This document shows, piece after piece, positions 30,770 to 42,784 of a stretch of DNA of 64,000 nucleotides. This DNA is from Anniella stebbinsi (taxonomy: Eukaryota > Chordata > Lepidosauria > Squamata > Anniellidae). How positions within the stretch are numbered: the stretch's first letter is position 1; every line of letters begins with the position of its first letter. Location of the stretch: positions 17,462,001 to 17,526,000 of the forward strand of contig JARDYH010000003.1 of NCBI GenBank assembly GCA_029215795.1, read 5' to 3'. The position numbers were made by a program, and so were the translations under genes. Under the pieces are notes generated by a model, which was given only the letters and a program-made list of their open reading frames with translations, searched no databases and had not been told where the DNA came from.

Positions 30770-33245
30770 CATCAAATCCCTCCTCAAAAGCCACGTAAAT
30801 GTTTGGCTTAATAGTTTCCTATTCTGCACTCTTGAGTAGTTTCCCGGTAAAATCCAGCAGCAACAGCCACTTTCAGAGACAGACCACTGAACTAGATGGG
30901 TCATATATCTGACCCAGGAATTATGTTCTTAAGAGAGAAGGGTCTATTTCCAACCCCACCTCCAAAATCCCAGGACAACTGTGGAACTGTTTATTTACGA
31001 GTGCATTTTATGGCTGTGCTTATCATACCTCCCTACGGATTAGCCGGTGCAAAAAAAAAGGTTTGTCTCGTAAATCTGTTGTTCCTGTCTCCACATTATT
31101 TAAACTTTCAAAAATATAAAATTCTTGACATGTTTGAGGTACCAGGGTGTTAGAGATAATATTCCCAGCATTGTTTTGGGTTTTGCTGTAACTTGCCAGC
31201 CCATTTATGTATGTATGTGTGTAAGTATTTCCCCCTCTGGGTAGCTCCGAGTTAAAATATATTTATGGCTAAGCGTGGCGTTCTCCTCAGATACATTTGT
31301 CCTACTTCTATGAGCTAGTTTCCAATCAGACTTCCCCCCCCCATTTAAGCACATCCAGCCAATGAATGCGTGAATGGGTGGATCACATATGTTTTAACAC
31401 CCTCTGCCCCATCTCTCAGAGGACCCTCTCTTTATTTATTATCTGCATGAGCAGAGCCTAGAAATATGTAGTGAAAGTTTCCACTGAGCAAAATACTTTC
31501 CAAGTAGGGTACTTTCCCACTGCAGCCTGTCCTAGCTCCAGCTGCTGAGATCACAAAGACTGGTCTCATCAATACGATAATCACACAAGTTCAGCAAATT
31601 TCTTCTCCAAAGAACAAATCCGTCTTCCAAAATTAAGGCTGCTGCCAAGGTTTCGAGTATGTTATGTGTGCATATTTTTGTTCGTTTAAGCCATTGCATG
31701 GAAGACGACAAATTTATCCCAGCATCTATTGATACAAGTTGTAGTTTCTTTGCAGGCTTAAGATCTCCATTGCCTGGAGGAGATGTTGATGAGACAAGCA
31801 GGTAGCATCAGCTTCAGATCAAAGCAAAAGGTCGTACCAGACTTTTCTCCTCAGGCTCGTCTGTGCGTCCACTTGGAAAGCTCAGTAATAACTGTCTGAC
31901 GACACTCCCTTTGGTATTTTATATAGAGCTCTACCAGCTGCGCAAGCCCTTTCACCTGCACCAAGGCCCTGTGAAAAGTGCCAGCGTCATGAAAGGTACC
32001 AGTGTCGTGAGAACATGAGTCGGTCTTTTTGACTGGGAACTGTAGCTGATTCCAAGTAATACAAGTAATGGTACGTTTAAGCGATCAAGAACTACATTCC
32101 AAAATTCAGAGATATGGAAAATCATGCAGGATAACAAGATTCTAAGCTCCACATGAGTCCAAGAGATCCAGATCAGGACATTTCATATAAGAAGTCATAA
32201 ATACTGAATTCCTCAAGCATCCCTAGATATACCCTCTTCCCTCTAGATTCACATTACTTGGGAGAGGGTGACCGACCACCAATTTGAAATCCAATTTGGT
32301 GAAATCCAATTGAAACCAATGGACTTTTCCGTGTGTTCTACGGAAATTCAGGGTTTGGTACTAGATACAGAACCCTGAAAATCACAACTTTCATTATCTG
32401 AATGACAGCCAAAGTTCTGTTCAGGCCTTTTGCCTGAGTACAAAGAATGGGGAGTAGGATGGGGCGGGTGGGGGGAGAAGGCTGAGTGTTGGCCCTGCCC
32501 TTGAATTTCGACTGTAGAGCTAAAAGTTTCAAAAGGGGCATCTGCATAGATGCTCCACTGGACCAAGAACTCCCATCATGCAAGGTTCCAAATCATGTGG
32601 AGCTCCTGCACCTGTTGTACACATGTAGATGCCTTTTCCAGCCCCTCAGATCTATGTGCCAAGATTGAGGTGGAGCCAGAGGGACTCATGTTGCTTTGGG
32701 AGGGAATATCAGATGGTCTTGCTTCCCCATCCTCCACAAGTTCATTAGAGCTCCTGTCCCTACTGGTTGTGATAACCAGCCAGATAAATAAGAACTTCCT
32801 TGGGTGAACTTGGAATTATCTGAGTTCTCTTTTTCTTGCTCACAAGATTCAGGAGCTTTCATTATCCATGTCTAGTGTCAATAACTCAAGGACTGCACAT
32901 TTCCCTGAATTCTTTATTTTACAAAACAGCTTTGAGGGGCCATTGCAAAGCCCTGTCTCAGAGCTATGATCAACGTCCAAGATTCAGATGGAAAATAGAC
33001 ACATTTTTTAGAGTTATGGGAAAATTCACTGATTGTGCATGTGATGGATATTCTTTAAGATTCCGAGCCAGAAAAGAACCTCTCAGAGAAATATGCTCTA
33101 TTTGAAATAGATTCAAGTGTGGATAAATTCATAGTCCAAATCAGTCATTAAAAATGTTGTAAACACCACTAATAAGGAGCCACTGAGCTGTCAGTTCAGG
33201 GGGATGCTGAAGAGAAGAAAATGAAAAATGAAAACACAAGGAAGA
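30770..33245. other. Unique sequence, about 2.5 kb
   Basis: No mobile element recognised. ORFs up to about 89 codons (32836-33105) show no domains. Confidence 0.45.
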
Positions 33246-33366
33246 GAGCCTGTGTGATGAAGTTTGTTGAGCTTGTACTGGGAGACATGGGTTCAACTCC
33301 TCACTTACACATAAAGTCCATTAGATAAGCTTGGACCTGACATTGTCTCTCAGCCTAACCTCCTTT
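33246..33366 (+). mobile_element. tRNA-like SINE (type 2) fragment
   Basis: AGAGCCTGTGTGATGAAGTT, TTGTACTGGGAGACATGGGT and TTCAACTCCTCAC give the tRNA-like head with a decayed B box. CTCTCAGCCTAACCTCC follows, as in the type 2 SINE body. The 3' tail is missing. Confidence 0.55.
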
Positions 33367-33569
33367 TCAGGGATCGAGTAGACAAGCTTCCACGTGAAAG
33401 GTTGCAGCCTCAGGCTTCATCATTTAGTGTAGAAATTAAGCACTTTCACCATTCATTCTCTTGGATTTTCTCTTTGTAGTTGAGCTTTCTGAACATCTTC
33501 ATAGTAATGGGATCTTTTGGAGAACATGTTGTAAGCCCAGCCTTGTGTAGAGCCAGAATCCTTAGCCAT

Positions 33570-33690
33570 CACTTGCCTCAAAACAGGACTACAATTCCCA
33601 CCAGTCCTAGCCAGCATGACCAATGGTGAGGGATCATGGGAGTAGCAGAACAAAACTTCTGAAGGACCACAAGTTGCCCATTCCAGCCTC
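33570..33690. mobile_element. Family K MITE
   Basis: GGACTACAATTCCCACCAGT, then CCTAGCCAGCATGACCAATG, then GGGATCATGGGAGTAGCAGA. The right arm ends with CTGAAGGACCACAAGTTGCC. No clear TSD. Confidence 0.6.
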
Positions 33691-34850
33691 AAAGAAATTA
33701 ATTTACCATGTGTATTTTAACCCAACATTGAAATTTGACACAACAACATTTGGAGATCAGTTTAAATGTGACCTTTCTGGATGAAACGTGGTTGCTGAGG
33801 CCACGTCATAACAATGACTCAACTGTGTGTTTCATTCCCTTCTGAAGAGTTTCAAACAAGCTACACAATATCTAATGAAATACATACATATAATTGTTAT
33901 AAAACAACTGGAATCATTTAACTTTCTTTCACATAAACAGCCTGATCCTAAAATAGGTTTATTCACAATCTAATGTTGCCAGGGTGGCTTTAAGGATCAC
34001 TGAGAGGAGACGTGTTTTCTGCACTTCTGAAATGCACTACATATAAACACAAAACATGTTCAATTTGCACAGTGATGGCCCAATCAAGCTTTTTTTAATG
34101 ATCAGTTTCGACAGATGGACAGTGCCTTCCTTTTGCAAGTCTCCAAGGTTAGAAAATGCAGCAGAATGTGTTTGAAACTGATACCGTAGACATAAATCTC
34201 CCCCTTTTCCTGCCCATCCACGCCACAGCTTCTTGACTTCCCCCAATTCAGGTTTCTTCATAATGAGATATAACAGAACAGGCAAACCTCTAAATGGTTA
34301 TAAAGTCCTCTACACTGGTGATTATTAGTTTGCAACACACACTGAACAAAGTTGGTTCATTTCCATTCTATAATGGTCAAAGAAGAATAAAGTAGTCAGT
34401 CCTGTCCAAAACATTTATTTCCAAAGGTGTTTAATTTGCATCCTGAACCTCTTAGGGAAAGAACAAGGCTGCACATAGAATTCCTAAGCAGCCTCCACAT
34501 ATAGCCCAAAATCAGGTCCAGGCCAGCTTAAAGAGATGATTAAACTGATGATTTATTCTGTAAGCTACATTGCCCAGAGCACTGTGTCACACATCTCAGA
34601 GCATTCAAGAGAATAGCAGGCCACATCTTCTGGACCATGCAAAGAATTTAGCCCAGTTTATCTCTGCTCTCATAAAGTGCATAAGCAATTAGCCATATTT
34701 TCTATGCGCAAATGCGCAAGCTGAGCTATGAGAACAAGACCCAGGGGCCTTGCAGTAATTGGTGCAATCACAACACAGAATGTGGGCTGGCTCTGCCACA
34801 GAATGCTCCTTAGATAAACTATTGCTGCGTCCAAGGATACAGCACACTTT
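33691..34850. other. Unique sequence
   Basis: No repeat or gene recognised. Confidence 0.4.
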
Positions 34851-34854
34851 ACAT

Positions 34855-35134
34855 GGCTGATCCAAGACATTTTGCAGCCTGAGACAAAGGACAAGATGGC
34901 ACCCCCTCCCATTCCATGTACAAATGCTGACTGGACTGACAGATGAATCTGTCTTCAACTTTAACATCGGGACAACATTCTCCATTGAATTTGAAGGCAG
35001 CAGGCTAACTTAGGGGGAAACAGAGTAGACTACAAGGCACACAGGTCTCTCCCTAAATACCTTGCTGCTGCCTCCCAGCATCTACTGCCTGAGACAACAG
35101 CTTCACCCTGCCTAATGGTAGGGCCATCCCTGCA
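34855..35134 (-). mobile_element. Family E repeat, reverse
   Basis: CTGATCCAAGACATTTTGCA, then AAAGGACAAGATGGCACCCC, then TGCTGCCTCCCAGCATCTAC and CTAATGGTAGGGCCATCCCT. On the minus strand this matches the copy at 17525-17770 at both ends. It is probably a non-autonomous DNA transposon; no TSD was found. Confidence 0.6.
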
Positions 35135-35785
35135 CTGCACTCACACACACAGAGATCCTCACACATTCTTACTTCCTGATGCTTTGAAATAGTAGGAGCA
35201 AGCTTGCATGGATTTATACTGAAGGCACAACTACCTATGGTGCAACAGACTTGTGATCAGAATCTCCTTATTTTGGGAGGGGGAGGAGTTAATAGCAGCT
35301 GCAAGGCTGGAGGGAGTGCAATTGAGATTGGGATTGCAGTGTTGGGTGAGGAGGGGTTAGCCATGCAATTTTAGCCTCCATGCAATTTTCCAAATTAAAA
35401 TCACCCTTGTCAAGGCTGAGCCATGGGTGGGCTGTCAGAGATAAATCAGGAGTCAAGCCAGGGAGTCGAAGCCCAAGGGATGCACAGGAATACACCAGAG
35501 TCAGAAAATAATTGACCCTCTGGCAAGGTAGGAAGAGCCCTTTATAGCTCTTCCTACCTAGGATGGCCCAATGGCCAGCTGGGGTGGGTGGGGCCAGTCC
35601 AAAGCCTGCGATTATTTCACTGTCAAAATGTTCCATTCTGCAGTTCTGACTCTTTGCCACAAGGGGCAGCGGCACAAAAACCAAAGGCTCCCAGTACCAG
35701 TCCTAGCAGCTGATGACTCCCCCCCCCCCCCCCACACACACACACACACCCTTGAAACTGCTATTTGCCACACAGGGGAGAAACA
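35135..35785. other. Unique sequence with (C)n(CA)n tract
   Basis: A C14 run followed by (CA)n at 35719-35749. The ORFs crossing it are low-complexity artefacts. Confidence 0.5.
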
Positions 35786-35789
35786 TATA

Positions 35790-35888
35790 GGCAAAGTATT
35801 TGATGGTTTTAACTTTTGTGAACTGCCCAGAGAGCTTCAATTATTGGGCGGTATAGAAATGCAATAAATATAGATAAATAAATAAAGA
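35790..35888 (+). mobile_element. LINE-type hairpin tail with AAAT repeat
   Basis: ATGGTTTTAACTTTTGTGAA is followed by CTGCCCAGAGAGCTTC and ATTGGGCGGTATAGAAATGC, then an (AATA)n tail. The CCGCCCAGAGAGCTTC / GGGCGGTATA hairpin recurs at 40500 and 42995. It is a LINE 3' tail type common in squamates; the parent is not determined. Confidence 0.6.
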
Positions 35889-36635
35889 GTTTGGAGGGGA
35901 TTTAAATCTGGGGGGGGAAATGGTTGGACAAATGTTAACCCCTCCTCTCCCAGCACTATGGCTCTGGTCCAAATGGGCTCCCCTCTCTTGTGCATACTCT
36001 TAACTTAAACACACACACACACAGAGGATCCTGATAACGGATCTCCCACATCACAACTGCTTTGGCCCTTAATTCTTGCTGAACAAGACCATTTTTATAA
36101 CAGCCGCCTGAAGAAATCAGCAAATGCTTCCCCAACACTGGAAACAGAACTCTCGTGCTTTTATAAAACCACACTTCACAAGCATTTGCTTCCTCCCACC
36201 TCCTAGTGTGTGTTTTAAATTATAATTAAGTCAGTCTTTTCCTGAAACCATCTCCTGAAGCAAAGCTTCCCTTGCAAATTGGATCCAGTGCAAAATCAAC
36301 TAAATGATGCCGCTTCAGCTTCTAAAATATCCCTATGTTCAGAAGAGTTACATATGCACTCTTGTGTGTACATAAGTAAGCTATATACAGGCAGTGCATC
36401 AATGTTAATGTGTTCCAATCCATCATATTGTCAGAATTTGGGAGTGACTGATTACTGTGTTGGAACAGGACTTTGGACTGCATTGCTCCTTTTTAATCCC
36501 CATCGAAATAAATTAAGATTTAAGAGAAGCATTTCTTAATCGACTGCACGCTGTGGCAATTCCTCTAAGGCAGACATGCTGCTGGTTGCAAGTCTCTCTC
36601 TATTACATTGCTATTTTATTGATATTTAAGTCTCA
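35889..36635. other. Unique sequence
   Basis: A short (CA)n at 36008-36023. Nothing else recognised. Confidence 0.4.
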
Positions 36636-36639
36636 GCCA

Positions 36640-36850
36640 TTGTTTCTTGGGCAATTCTACACATTGTAAAAAGGCAAACCCAGATTTACCACTGAGCCTA
36701 CGCTTACAGGGAGTTGCAAACAATAAAAGGGTCCCTCCCATATGATACACATGCTTGATGCATTCACACATTGCATTTGTAAGGGTGCACCTTAGAGTGG
36801 ATCTAAGGGCCTTTCCATGCATTGCATGGCAGCAAACCTGGGTTCGTGAC
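36640..36850. repeat. Possible old fold-back repeat
   Basis: GGGCAATTCTACACATTGTA and GGCAAACCCAGATTTACC at the left have loose mirrors in AAGGGCCTTTCCATGCATTG and GGCAGCAAACCTGGGTTCGT at the right. The partner orientation is imperfect, so this is a weak call. Confidence 0.3.
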
Positions 36851-37990
36851 AGTGTGCACTTGACAAAGAGTTGTCTCTGAGCCTATCTACACTAGATAGG
36901 CTCTCTGTAATTCGTGTACCTGAGTGATACAATGTTGCCAAACGTATCTCACTCACACATCATCCGTTACAAATATTAATACATCTATCAGTCCTGCAAA
37001 AATAGCACATCCTGCATAATCTGCCAGGAACCTCTGCATGCAAAGGGTATTTGCTCAGGCAAAGTTCCCGTTGGCTTGTCCGTAATGTTTTTAAGATAGG
37101 TTTTCCCTACATAGCTCTTTTCCAAAGAAAGAAAGAAACCTCAATGAATGAGACTAAAAGATAAGCAGGTCAAATAGCAAGAAGTAAAAAAAACTACTCC
37201 AAAAAAGCATTTTGCTTAACAAATAAATCAAACACTACATGAGCAAGTACTCCTTGCATTATTCTTGGGTTTGGGGGAGGATATTTTCCCCCATTAAACC
37301 TTTCCACTGATGGTCTTTCGTTTTTGGTCCCGTTATTACTGGCTTGGACAAATTCTGTGTTGTGAAAGATACCGTTCCTTTTCCCTTGCAAAGTCATCTG
37401 AGCATGTCAGGAATGCTCTAAATATAAAAAGTCTGCTTCCTATTGTTCTGGAATGGCAATCTGGCTCACTCACACGCAAACTTTATTATCTGCCAGTCCC
37501 ACCCATGAACAGTTTCTTCTGTTAACCGGAAAGGCTCCCCTCATAAGAAACATCCTGGCAAAAGGCAGCATTACATGTGGAAGGCTAAAAACTAAAAACG
37601 GATGGAGTCTACTGTCAACAAAGCTTCTTCTTTATGAAAGACAGCCGGGACGAGACATCTGTTTCAGTAACATATCCAATCCATAACATTAACCAGAGCT
37701 TTGCCAGATCTCTGTTACTTGCTTTTCCCCTTGCTGTTAAGTTTTTGAACACCCGAGCTTGGACCCCCCCCCCACTTCAACTCCCTCCTCCCAAAAGGCT
37801 AGCACACAATTTTGAATTGCATAACCTTTCATTCCCAACTTTAAACACGTACACGCTTTTAAAAAAGGAAAACATGAAGATATTAACTGTTGTATAGGAA
37901 ATGCATGTGGCACCAGGATTGACAATTGCTGTATCTAATAGGACAATTAACCATCTCTCCGTGTGCGAAAGATAGAAAGATGGACAGACA
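36851..37990. other. Unique sequence
   Basis: About 1.1 kb without recognised repeats or genes, AT-rich with a few CpGs. Confidence 0.4.

Positions 37991-37992
<2 letters not shown>

Positions 37993-38037
<45 letters not shown>
37993..38037. repeat. (GA)n microsatellite
   Basis: About 22 uninterrupted GA units, a potential triplex-forming mirror repeat. Confidence 0.95.
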
Positions 38038-38040
<3 letters not shown>

Positions 38041-38149
38041 CTGCACTTGAGATATTGATTCTGTGCAAGTATATACATTGTACATGTGCATATACTATAA
38101 AAACCTACCTTCAGGAAACAGGAGATTCTGACTCTACAGTTGCTGTTTT

Positions 38150-38187
38150 TAAAATAATAATAATAATGATGATAATAATAATAATGA
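38150..38187. repeat. (AAT/GAT)n microsatellite
   Basis: AATAATAATAATAATGATGATAATAATAATAATG tract, mildly interrupted. Confidence 0.9.
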
Positions 38188-38189
38188 AA

Positions 38190-39272
38190 ACTCCTCTGCA
38201 AACTATCTCCCTTGCACGTGCAAAAAAAGACTTAAAGCCACACATCACTGCCCTCTTGATTAGGATGATTATGCATTAAGCCCTTACCTCAGCAGCAGAA
38301 ACCGTTTTCCGACAGGTATAGGTAATGACGAACTGCCAGTAGAGGCAGGAGCGCAGCACAAGAGGCTCCCACACGGTCTAAGCCCCACAAGCCTAGTCCA
38401 TAGAACTACACTCACTCCTTGGCCCCTCCCAAAAGTCGGTGCTAAGTGAATACATATCGCTTATGTTTAAAATTGGCAGCCAGTGGCATGCATTGTCCTC
38501 AATTTATTCTAATAAGCAGCCAATGGCTAGGCTGCAGCCAAAGGTGGGGTCAGGCAGCCTGAAGGGATGCCTGTCATTCCCTAGGCACGCTCAGGAAGCC
38601 ACTCATAAGAAAACCAAGACCTAAAAACCTCCGAAAATTCGCACAAGCTGCCAAAACTGTCTTGCTCCATGCCCTTTTTTGGTTATCCTTAGCAGGGCCT
38701 CTGAAAGTAAATCCTCTGTCAGGAACAATCATAAGAAATGTTAATCTTAGAGAAAGAGGCTCTCTTGTTGAACACAAATGGAGGCTTTTTTATATATATA
38801 TAAAAAAAGAAAGTGAAATATATTGGAAAACTAGGATGGTGAGAGACTCAGTCCACATGTTTACTGATGCGTTCATTTTGAAGTGGATGGAGAGTTGGTG
38901 TGGGGAGGATAAAATTAAAAGCAAGGCATTTGCCACAAACAAAATACAGTGACACTGTATTTTGGGAATGAATACCAGATGTTTTGAAAGTATTTCCTTT
39001 ATCAGTTTTGAATCTACTGGGAAAGGAAAGTGGAGGGGAGAGTGAAAAAGATGAGTTAGCAGACTTTGAAAGCATTTTACATAGGGAACAAAGCTTTTCC
39101 ATTTGCATGTGCAACTATTAAAAGTTAAAAAAAAAAAAGCAACTGCATACAGTTCTCACTGCATACAGAATTTTTAGGGAACTGATCTGTTGAATTGTAA
39201 CTTGCTAAATATTTTGTTAAGGCTCTGTTTATCCATCCATCCATCTAGGTCCCAAACAACTCATCCCACACT
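38190..39272. other. Unique sequence
   Basis: No gene or repeat family recognised. There is a palindromic TTTTTTATATATATATAAAAAAA at about 38788-38810. Confidence 0.4.
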
Positions 39273-39274
39273 CC

Positions 39275-39790
39275 TTTGGGGAAGGGCCATCGCTCAGAGG
39301 ACATGCTTTGCACAAAGATGGTCCCCACGTCAATCCCTGACATCTCCAGTTAAGAAAATGAGGTTGTGAGTGATGAAAAATGCATCTCTCTGCCTGAGAT
39401 GCTGAAAAACTGCTGTCTGTCAAAGGAGACAATGTTAGATCAGGCATGCACAATCTGCGGCCCAGAAGCTTCATGCAGCCCCCCAAGGATGCCCACGGCT
39501 CACCACCACCACCACTGCCAAATTGCCCACTACCTGTACACTCCACTCCCTCTCCTGGAGATCCACAAAGAGATCACTCTTTTCTTGCCTCTGTATCAGG
39601 AACACTCTTGTAGCAGGATGGAGAGAAAACTCTCTGCTCCCTCCTCCCAAGATCCTCATACAAATCGCTGGGTAGTGTATGTGCATGCATGCACCCCCTG
39701 AGCCACCATCACACACAGCCCTTGGGGGGCTGAAAAGGCCGTGCATCCCTGGGCTAGACGGGCCAGTGGTCTAACTCGACGTTCGGCAGT
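39275..39790 (+). mobile_element. tRNA-Ala-like SINE, split by a fold-back element
   Basis: The head GGGCCATCGCTCAGAGGACA, then TGCTTTGCACAAAGATGGTC and CACGTCAATCCCTGACATCT, carries a tRNA-Ala-like anticodon arm and a decayed B box. The body runs to about 39442 (GACAATGTTAGATCA). It resumes at 39752 with GGCTAGACGGGCCAGTGGTC and ends near 39790. The gap is a foreign element. Confidence 0.7.
39443..39751. mobile_element. Fold-back element inserted in the SINE
   Basis: The left arm GGCATGCACAATCTGCGGCC and GCAGCCCCCCAAGG pair with the right arm CCTTGGGGGGCTGAAAAGGC and CGTGCATCCCTG. The interior is unique to this copy. The exact TSD is unclear because the surrounding SINE is diverged. Confidence 0.55.
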
Positions 39791-40048
39791 TTTGTATATT
39801 AATTCCGTCATCCCCTAGCATGTTCAAGGAGGCTTTGGCTGTATAAACTATGGGGCTATGTGAGCTGCCTTGATTCCTAGTGGCTGGGGTCATCCAGGGT
39901 CAGGGAACAGACACAGCCTCCCCTTAGGTTATCCCATATAAATGAATGGCTGTCCATCAACTCCTGTGGGGGAAACATAAAACGATGCATTTGGGGGATA
40001 ACTTTGCAAATCTGCCCATCACTCCTAATGGCAGGGTGGGGTCACCGT
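39791..40048. other. Short unique stretch
   Basis: No repeat or gene recognised. Confidence 0.35.
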
Positions 40049-40358
40049 TAGGGTGACCATATGGAAAGGAGCACAGGGCTTCTGTATCTTTAACAGTTGC
40101 ATAGGAAAGAGAATTTCAGCAGGTGTCATTTGTATACATGCAGCACCTGGTGAAATTCCCTCATCATCACAACAGTTAAAGCTGCAGGAGCTAACCAGAT
40201 ACAAAAGACGGCAGGGCTCCTGCAGCTTGAACTGTTGTGATGAAAAGGGAATTTCACCAGGTGCTGCATGCATATAAATGACAGCTGTTGAAATTCCCTT
40301 TTTAATGCAACTGTTAAAGATACAGAAGCCATGTCCTCCTTTCCATATGGTCACCCTA
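40049..40358. mobile_element. Family A quartet-palindrome MITE (A1)
   Basis: 310 bp with tips TAGGGTGACCATATGG and CCATATGGTCACCCTA and loop GCAGCACCTGGTGAAATTCC. The central internal terminus is partly lost (GCTAACCAGATACAAAAGAC). No direct repeat is found. Confidence 0.8.
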
Positions 40359-40374
40359 GCCATGTGGTGGTGGT

Positions 40375-40539
40375 GGTGGTTTGACCCAAAATAGTTGTTT
40401 TTAAATGATATTGTATTTATAACATGTTTGTATGGTTTTTATGGTTTTAAATTTTGTATATCGTTTTTTTAATGCTCAATGTTTTAAATTTTTGTAAACC
40501 GCCCAGAGAGCTTCGGCTATGGGGCGGTATATAAATGAA

Positions 40540-40594
<55 letters not shown>
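40375..40594 (+). mobile_element. LINE-type tail with long (AAT)n
   Basis: An AT-rich lead, then ACCGCCCAGAGAGCTTCGGC and ATGGGGCGGTATATAAATG form the tail hairpin, followed by about 50 bp of AAT. Confidence 0.65.
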
Positions 40595-40699
40595 GAACTT
40601 GGGAACAATCCTTTGTTCACCTTCTGTAGGCAGCTCCAGGCTGCAGGAGTTTGTGGATGACCAATACATATTTGTATATTATATTTTTGAGTCGCTCTG

Positions 40700-41210
40700 T
40701 AATAGGGGCGGGGAACCTCCAGCTTAGAGGCTGGATATAGCCCATGTATCTGGTCTGGGTTTTTCCTCCTGGCCCCCTTTCCATGCAGGGAAAGCTCTTA
40801 TTTACTGTCAGCAGCTGATTGAAGATAAGAGCTTTTCTCTGAAGGAGAAAAGAGGCAGGGCCTAAAGAAGAAGCTGCTGAGTGCTTATTTCCGAAGCTTG
40901 TCCTGCTTCCTTCTGAGTAGACATGGAGCGGTTCTCCTGCTTACTCCTGAGTAGACACACTGCGAATGCTTACTTGCGATTAGACATAAAGAGGCTTGGT
41001 ATTTGGGCTGCTATTTGAGAGTGCTACTAAATGATTAAGTCCTGCTTACTTTTAAATAGACAGAAGTTTTGTCCTGCTTATTTCTGAGTAGGCTTAAAAT
41101 TAAATTTTGGTGAGAAGAATAACATTTTGGCCCTCATCCCAACCTTTCCAAGATTGGAATGCAGTCCTCGGTATGAGAAGGTTTCCCAACCTCTGCTCTA
41201 TAACAAAAAC
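40700..41210. mobile_element. Possible large fold-back element
   Basis: Left edge AGGGGCGGGGAACCTCCAGC and right edge AGAAGGTTTCCCAACCTCTG are roughly inverted. The interior repeats words like CTTACTCCTGAGTAGACAC and CCTTCTGAGTAGACATGG four or five times (40905-41095). Probably an old DNA transposon with internal degenerate repeats. Confidence 0.45.
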
Positions 41211-41386
41211 ATTCTCAGATCACTCAGAGTAAGTTACTCTATAACAAAAATGTTTGCAGAGTTATGAATAGTATACGCACTGGAAATTCTGTTGCGATAA
41301 GACAGGATGCAAATATATAAATATTTCCAATACACCCACCCAACCGTTCCCAGCAACCAAAAAATCCTATGGCTGTCTAGACATCT

Positions 41387-41516
41387 ACACCTTGTGTCAA
41401 ATCATTACAAATGTGGAATAAAAAGCAGGATATAACACTATGAAAGCAGTATATGGAATGTGGATTGTGCCCCAACAGTTATCAATGCACTTCAATACCG
41501 CTATAAAGCAGTAGTG
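41387..41516 (-). mobile_element. Family B MITE, truncated, reverse
   Basis: ATCTACACCTTGTGTCAAAT, then AGCAGGATATAACACTATGA, AAGCAGTATATGGAATGTGG and TACCGCTATAAAGCAGTAGTG match family B. It is cut at 41517 by the next element. Confidence 0.6.
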
Positions 41517-42147
41517 TAGGGGTGCCATCACACGTACTTTTTTTTCCTGATATGCACCCATGATTTTGACCTCCATTTCATTAGCGGAGCAAGCGCTGGT
41601 CCCTTTCACGATTGCTGCTGCTGTTTGCTCTCCAGCTATTGCGCCCGCCCCGCCCCACCCCAACCCTTCTCTTTCCCCCTCAAGTCCACTGGTTCTTGTC
41701 GGGTGATGGACATGTTTGCCTTCCCCCCTTGCTCTGGTTTTGTTGTCTAGGGTTTTACTGATTCAGCCTGGGCGCCGTTTCTGCGGGCAATGATGGTGGG
41801 GTTGGAGCAGCAAACATCCATTCAAACAGCTCAGCACAAGTCCATTTGTTTGACCGACAGACTCAGCAAGCTGGAGGAGAACCGCCCGATCCTCCTCTTT
41901 CATCAGCAGTACCACCCCCAACAAAAGCAACATAGTGCAAGGATGGCAATACATGGAACGGAAGGGCGCTTTTATTTCGCATGGAGAAAATAAATCGCAC
42001 TTTCCCCGCCCTAGAAAAAGACGGAAAATGGAGAGGAAGAGGCGAGATGACTGCAGGACAGGCACGACATCATGTGAGTATCACATTTCAATACGGCAAA
42101 CCAGGCAGGACGAGAGTGTGATAAAGTGCTGGTGGGATGGAGCCCTA
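41517..42147. mobile_element. Family G DNA transposon, 631 bp
   Basis: Starts TAGGGGTGCCATCACACGTA and ends GCTGGTGGGATGGAGCCCTA. The outer about 20 bp are imperfect inverted repeats. A second left end of this family, GGCTCCATCACACCAGCG, begins at 63970 on the window edge. No protein is encoded: the ORFs at 41763-42065 and 41790-41993 overlap on opposite strands. Immediate flanks show no duplication, probably because the left neighbour is a truncated family B copy. Confidence 0.6.
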
Positions 42148-42205
42148 CATCTAGCCAGTGTCTAGTGGCCATAGGATTGTGCCCTTAGTCTGCATTCAGT
42201 TTGTT

Positions 42206-42762
42206 ATTTCTAAGGGCTTTTCTGCATGAGGCATTTATCGTGCGCTCATCATTCCCTATTCACGGTTGTTTACAGGTTCTTGAAATCTAAAGAAAGTGCA
42301 GGTTAGACGCAGAAGTGAACTTGGAGGGTCATGACAAGGGTCATCAGACGGGTGGATTTTTGCATTTCCCTACCTTCGCTATGGCCTCCTGCTGCTGTCC
42401 CACAATAGCAACAGTCTCTTTACACAGGGAGAGAAAGAGGAACAACCATGTGGCCCATTCAGGAGCCATTTATTCAGCAGGAAATGGCGGCACATTCTGT
42501 GTGTGTGTGTGTGTGTTTGTTTTTTAAAAGTTGGATTAAGAGGGGTCTATTTTGTGACGGAAAAACAAGAGGAAGGAGCGGGAGGCGTATGGGAGGCAGA
42601 CAATGTCATCTAAAGGATGTGTGAACATCCATAAGTACGCAATAGTGAGCATGCGATAAAACGCTCGTCTGATGACGCTCATTGTCTAAAAAAACTCATA
42701 AACAACTGTGAGTAAGAAATCACTGGGGCACAATAAATGCTTCATGTAGAAAAGCTCTAAGA
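42206..42762. mobile_element. Family F fold-back DNA transposon, about 557 bp
   Basis: The left arm AAGGGCTTTTCTGCATGAGG, then CATTTATCGTGCGCTCATCA, is mirrored by ACAATAAATGCTTCATGTAG and AAAAGCTCTAA on the right. Shorter relatives lie at 6498, 23088 and perhaps 55085 and 62868. It contains a (GT)n at 42498-42515. It is non-coding. Confidence 0.65.
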
Positions 42763-42784
42763 AGAAGAAGGGGAAATGATAGAG

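Noticed and set aside
37777..38279. ORFs with long Ser/Leu or Arg/Glu runs
   Set aside because: They are translations of the (GA)n microsatellite at 37993-38037.
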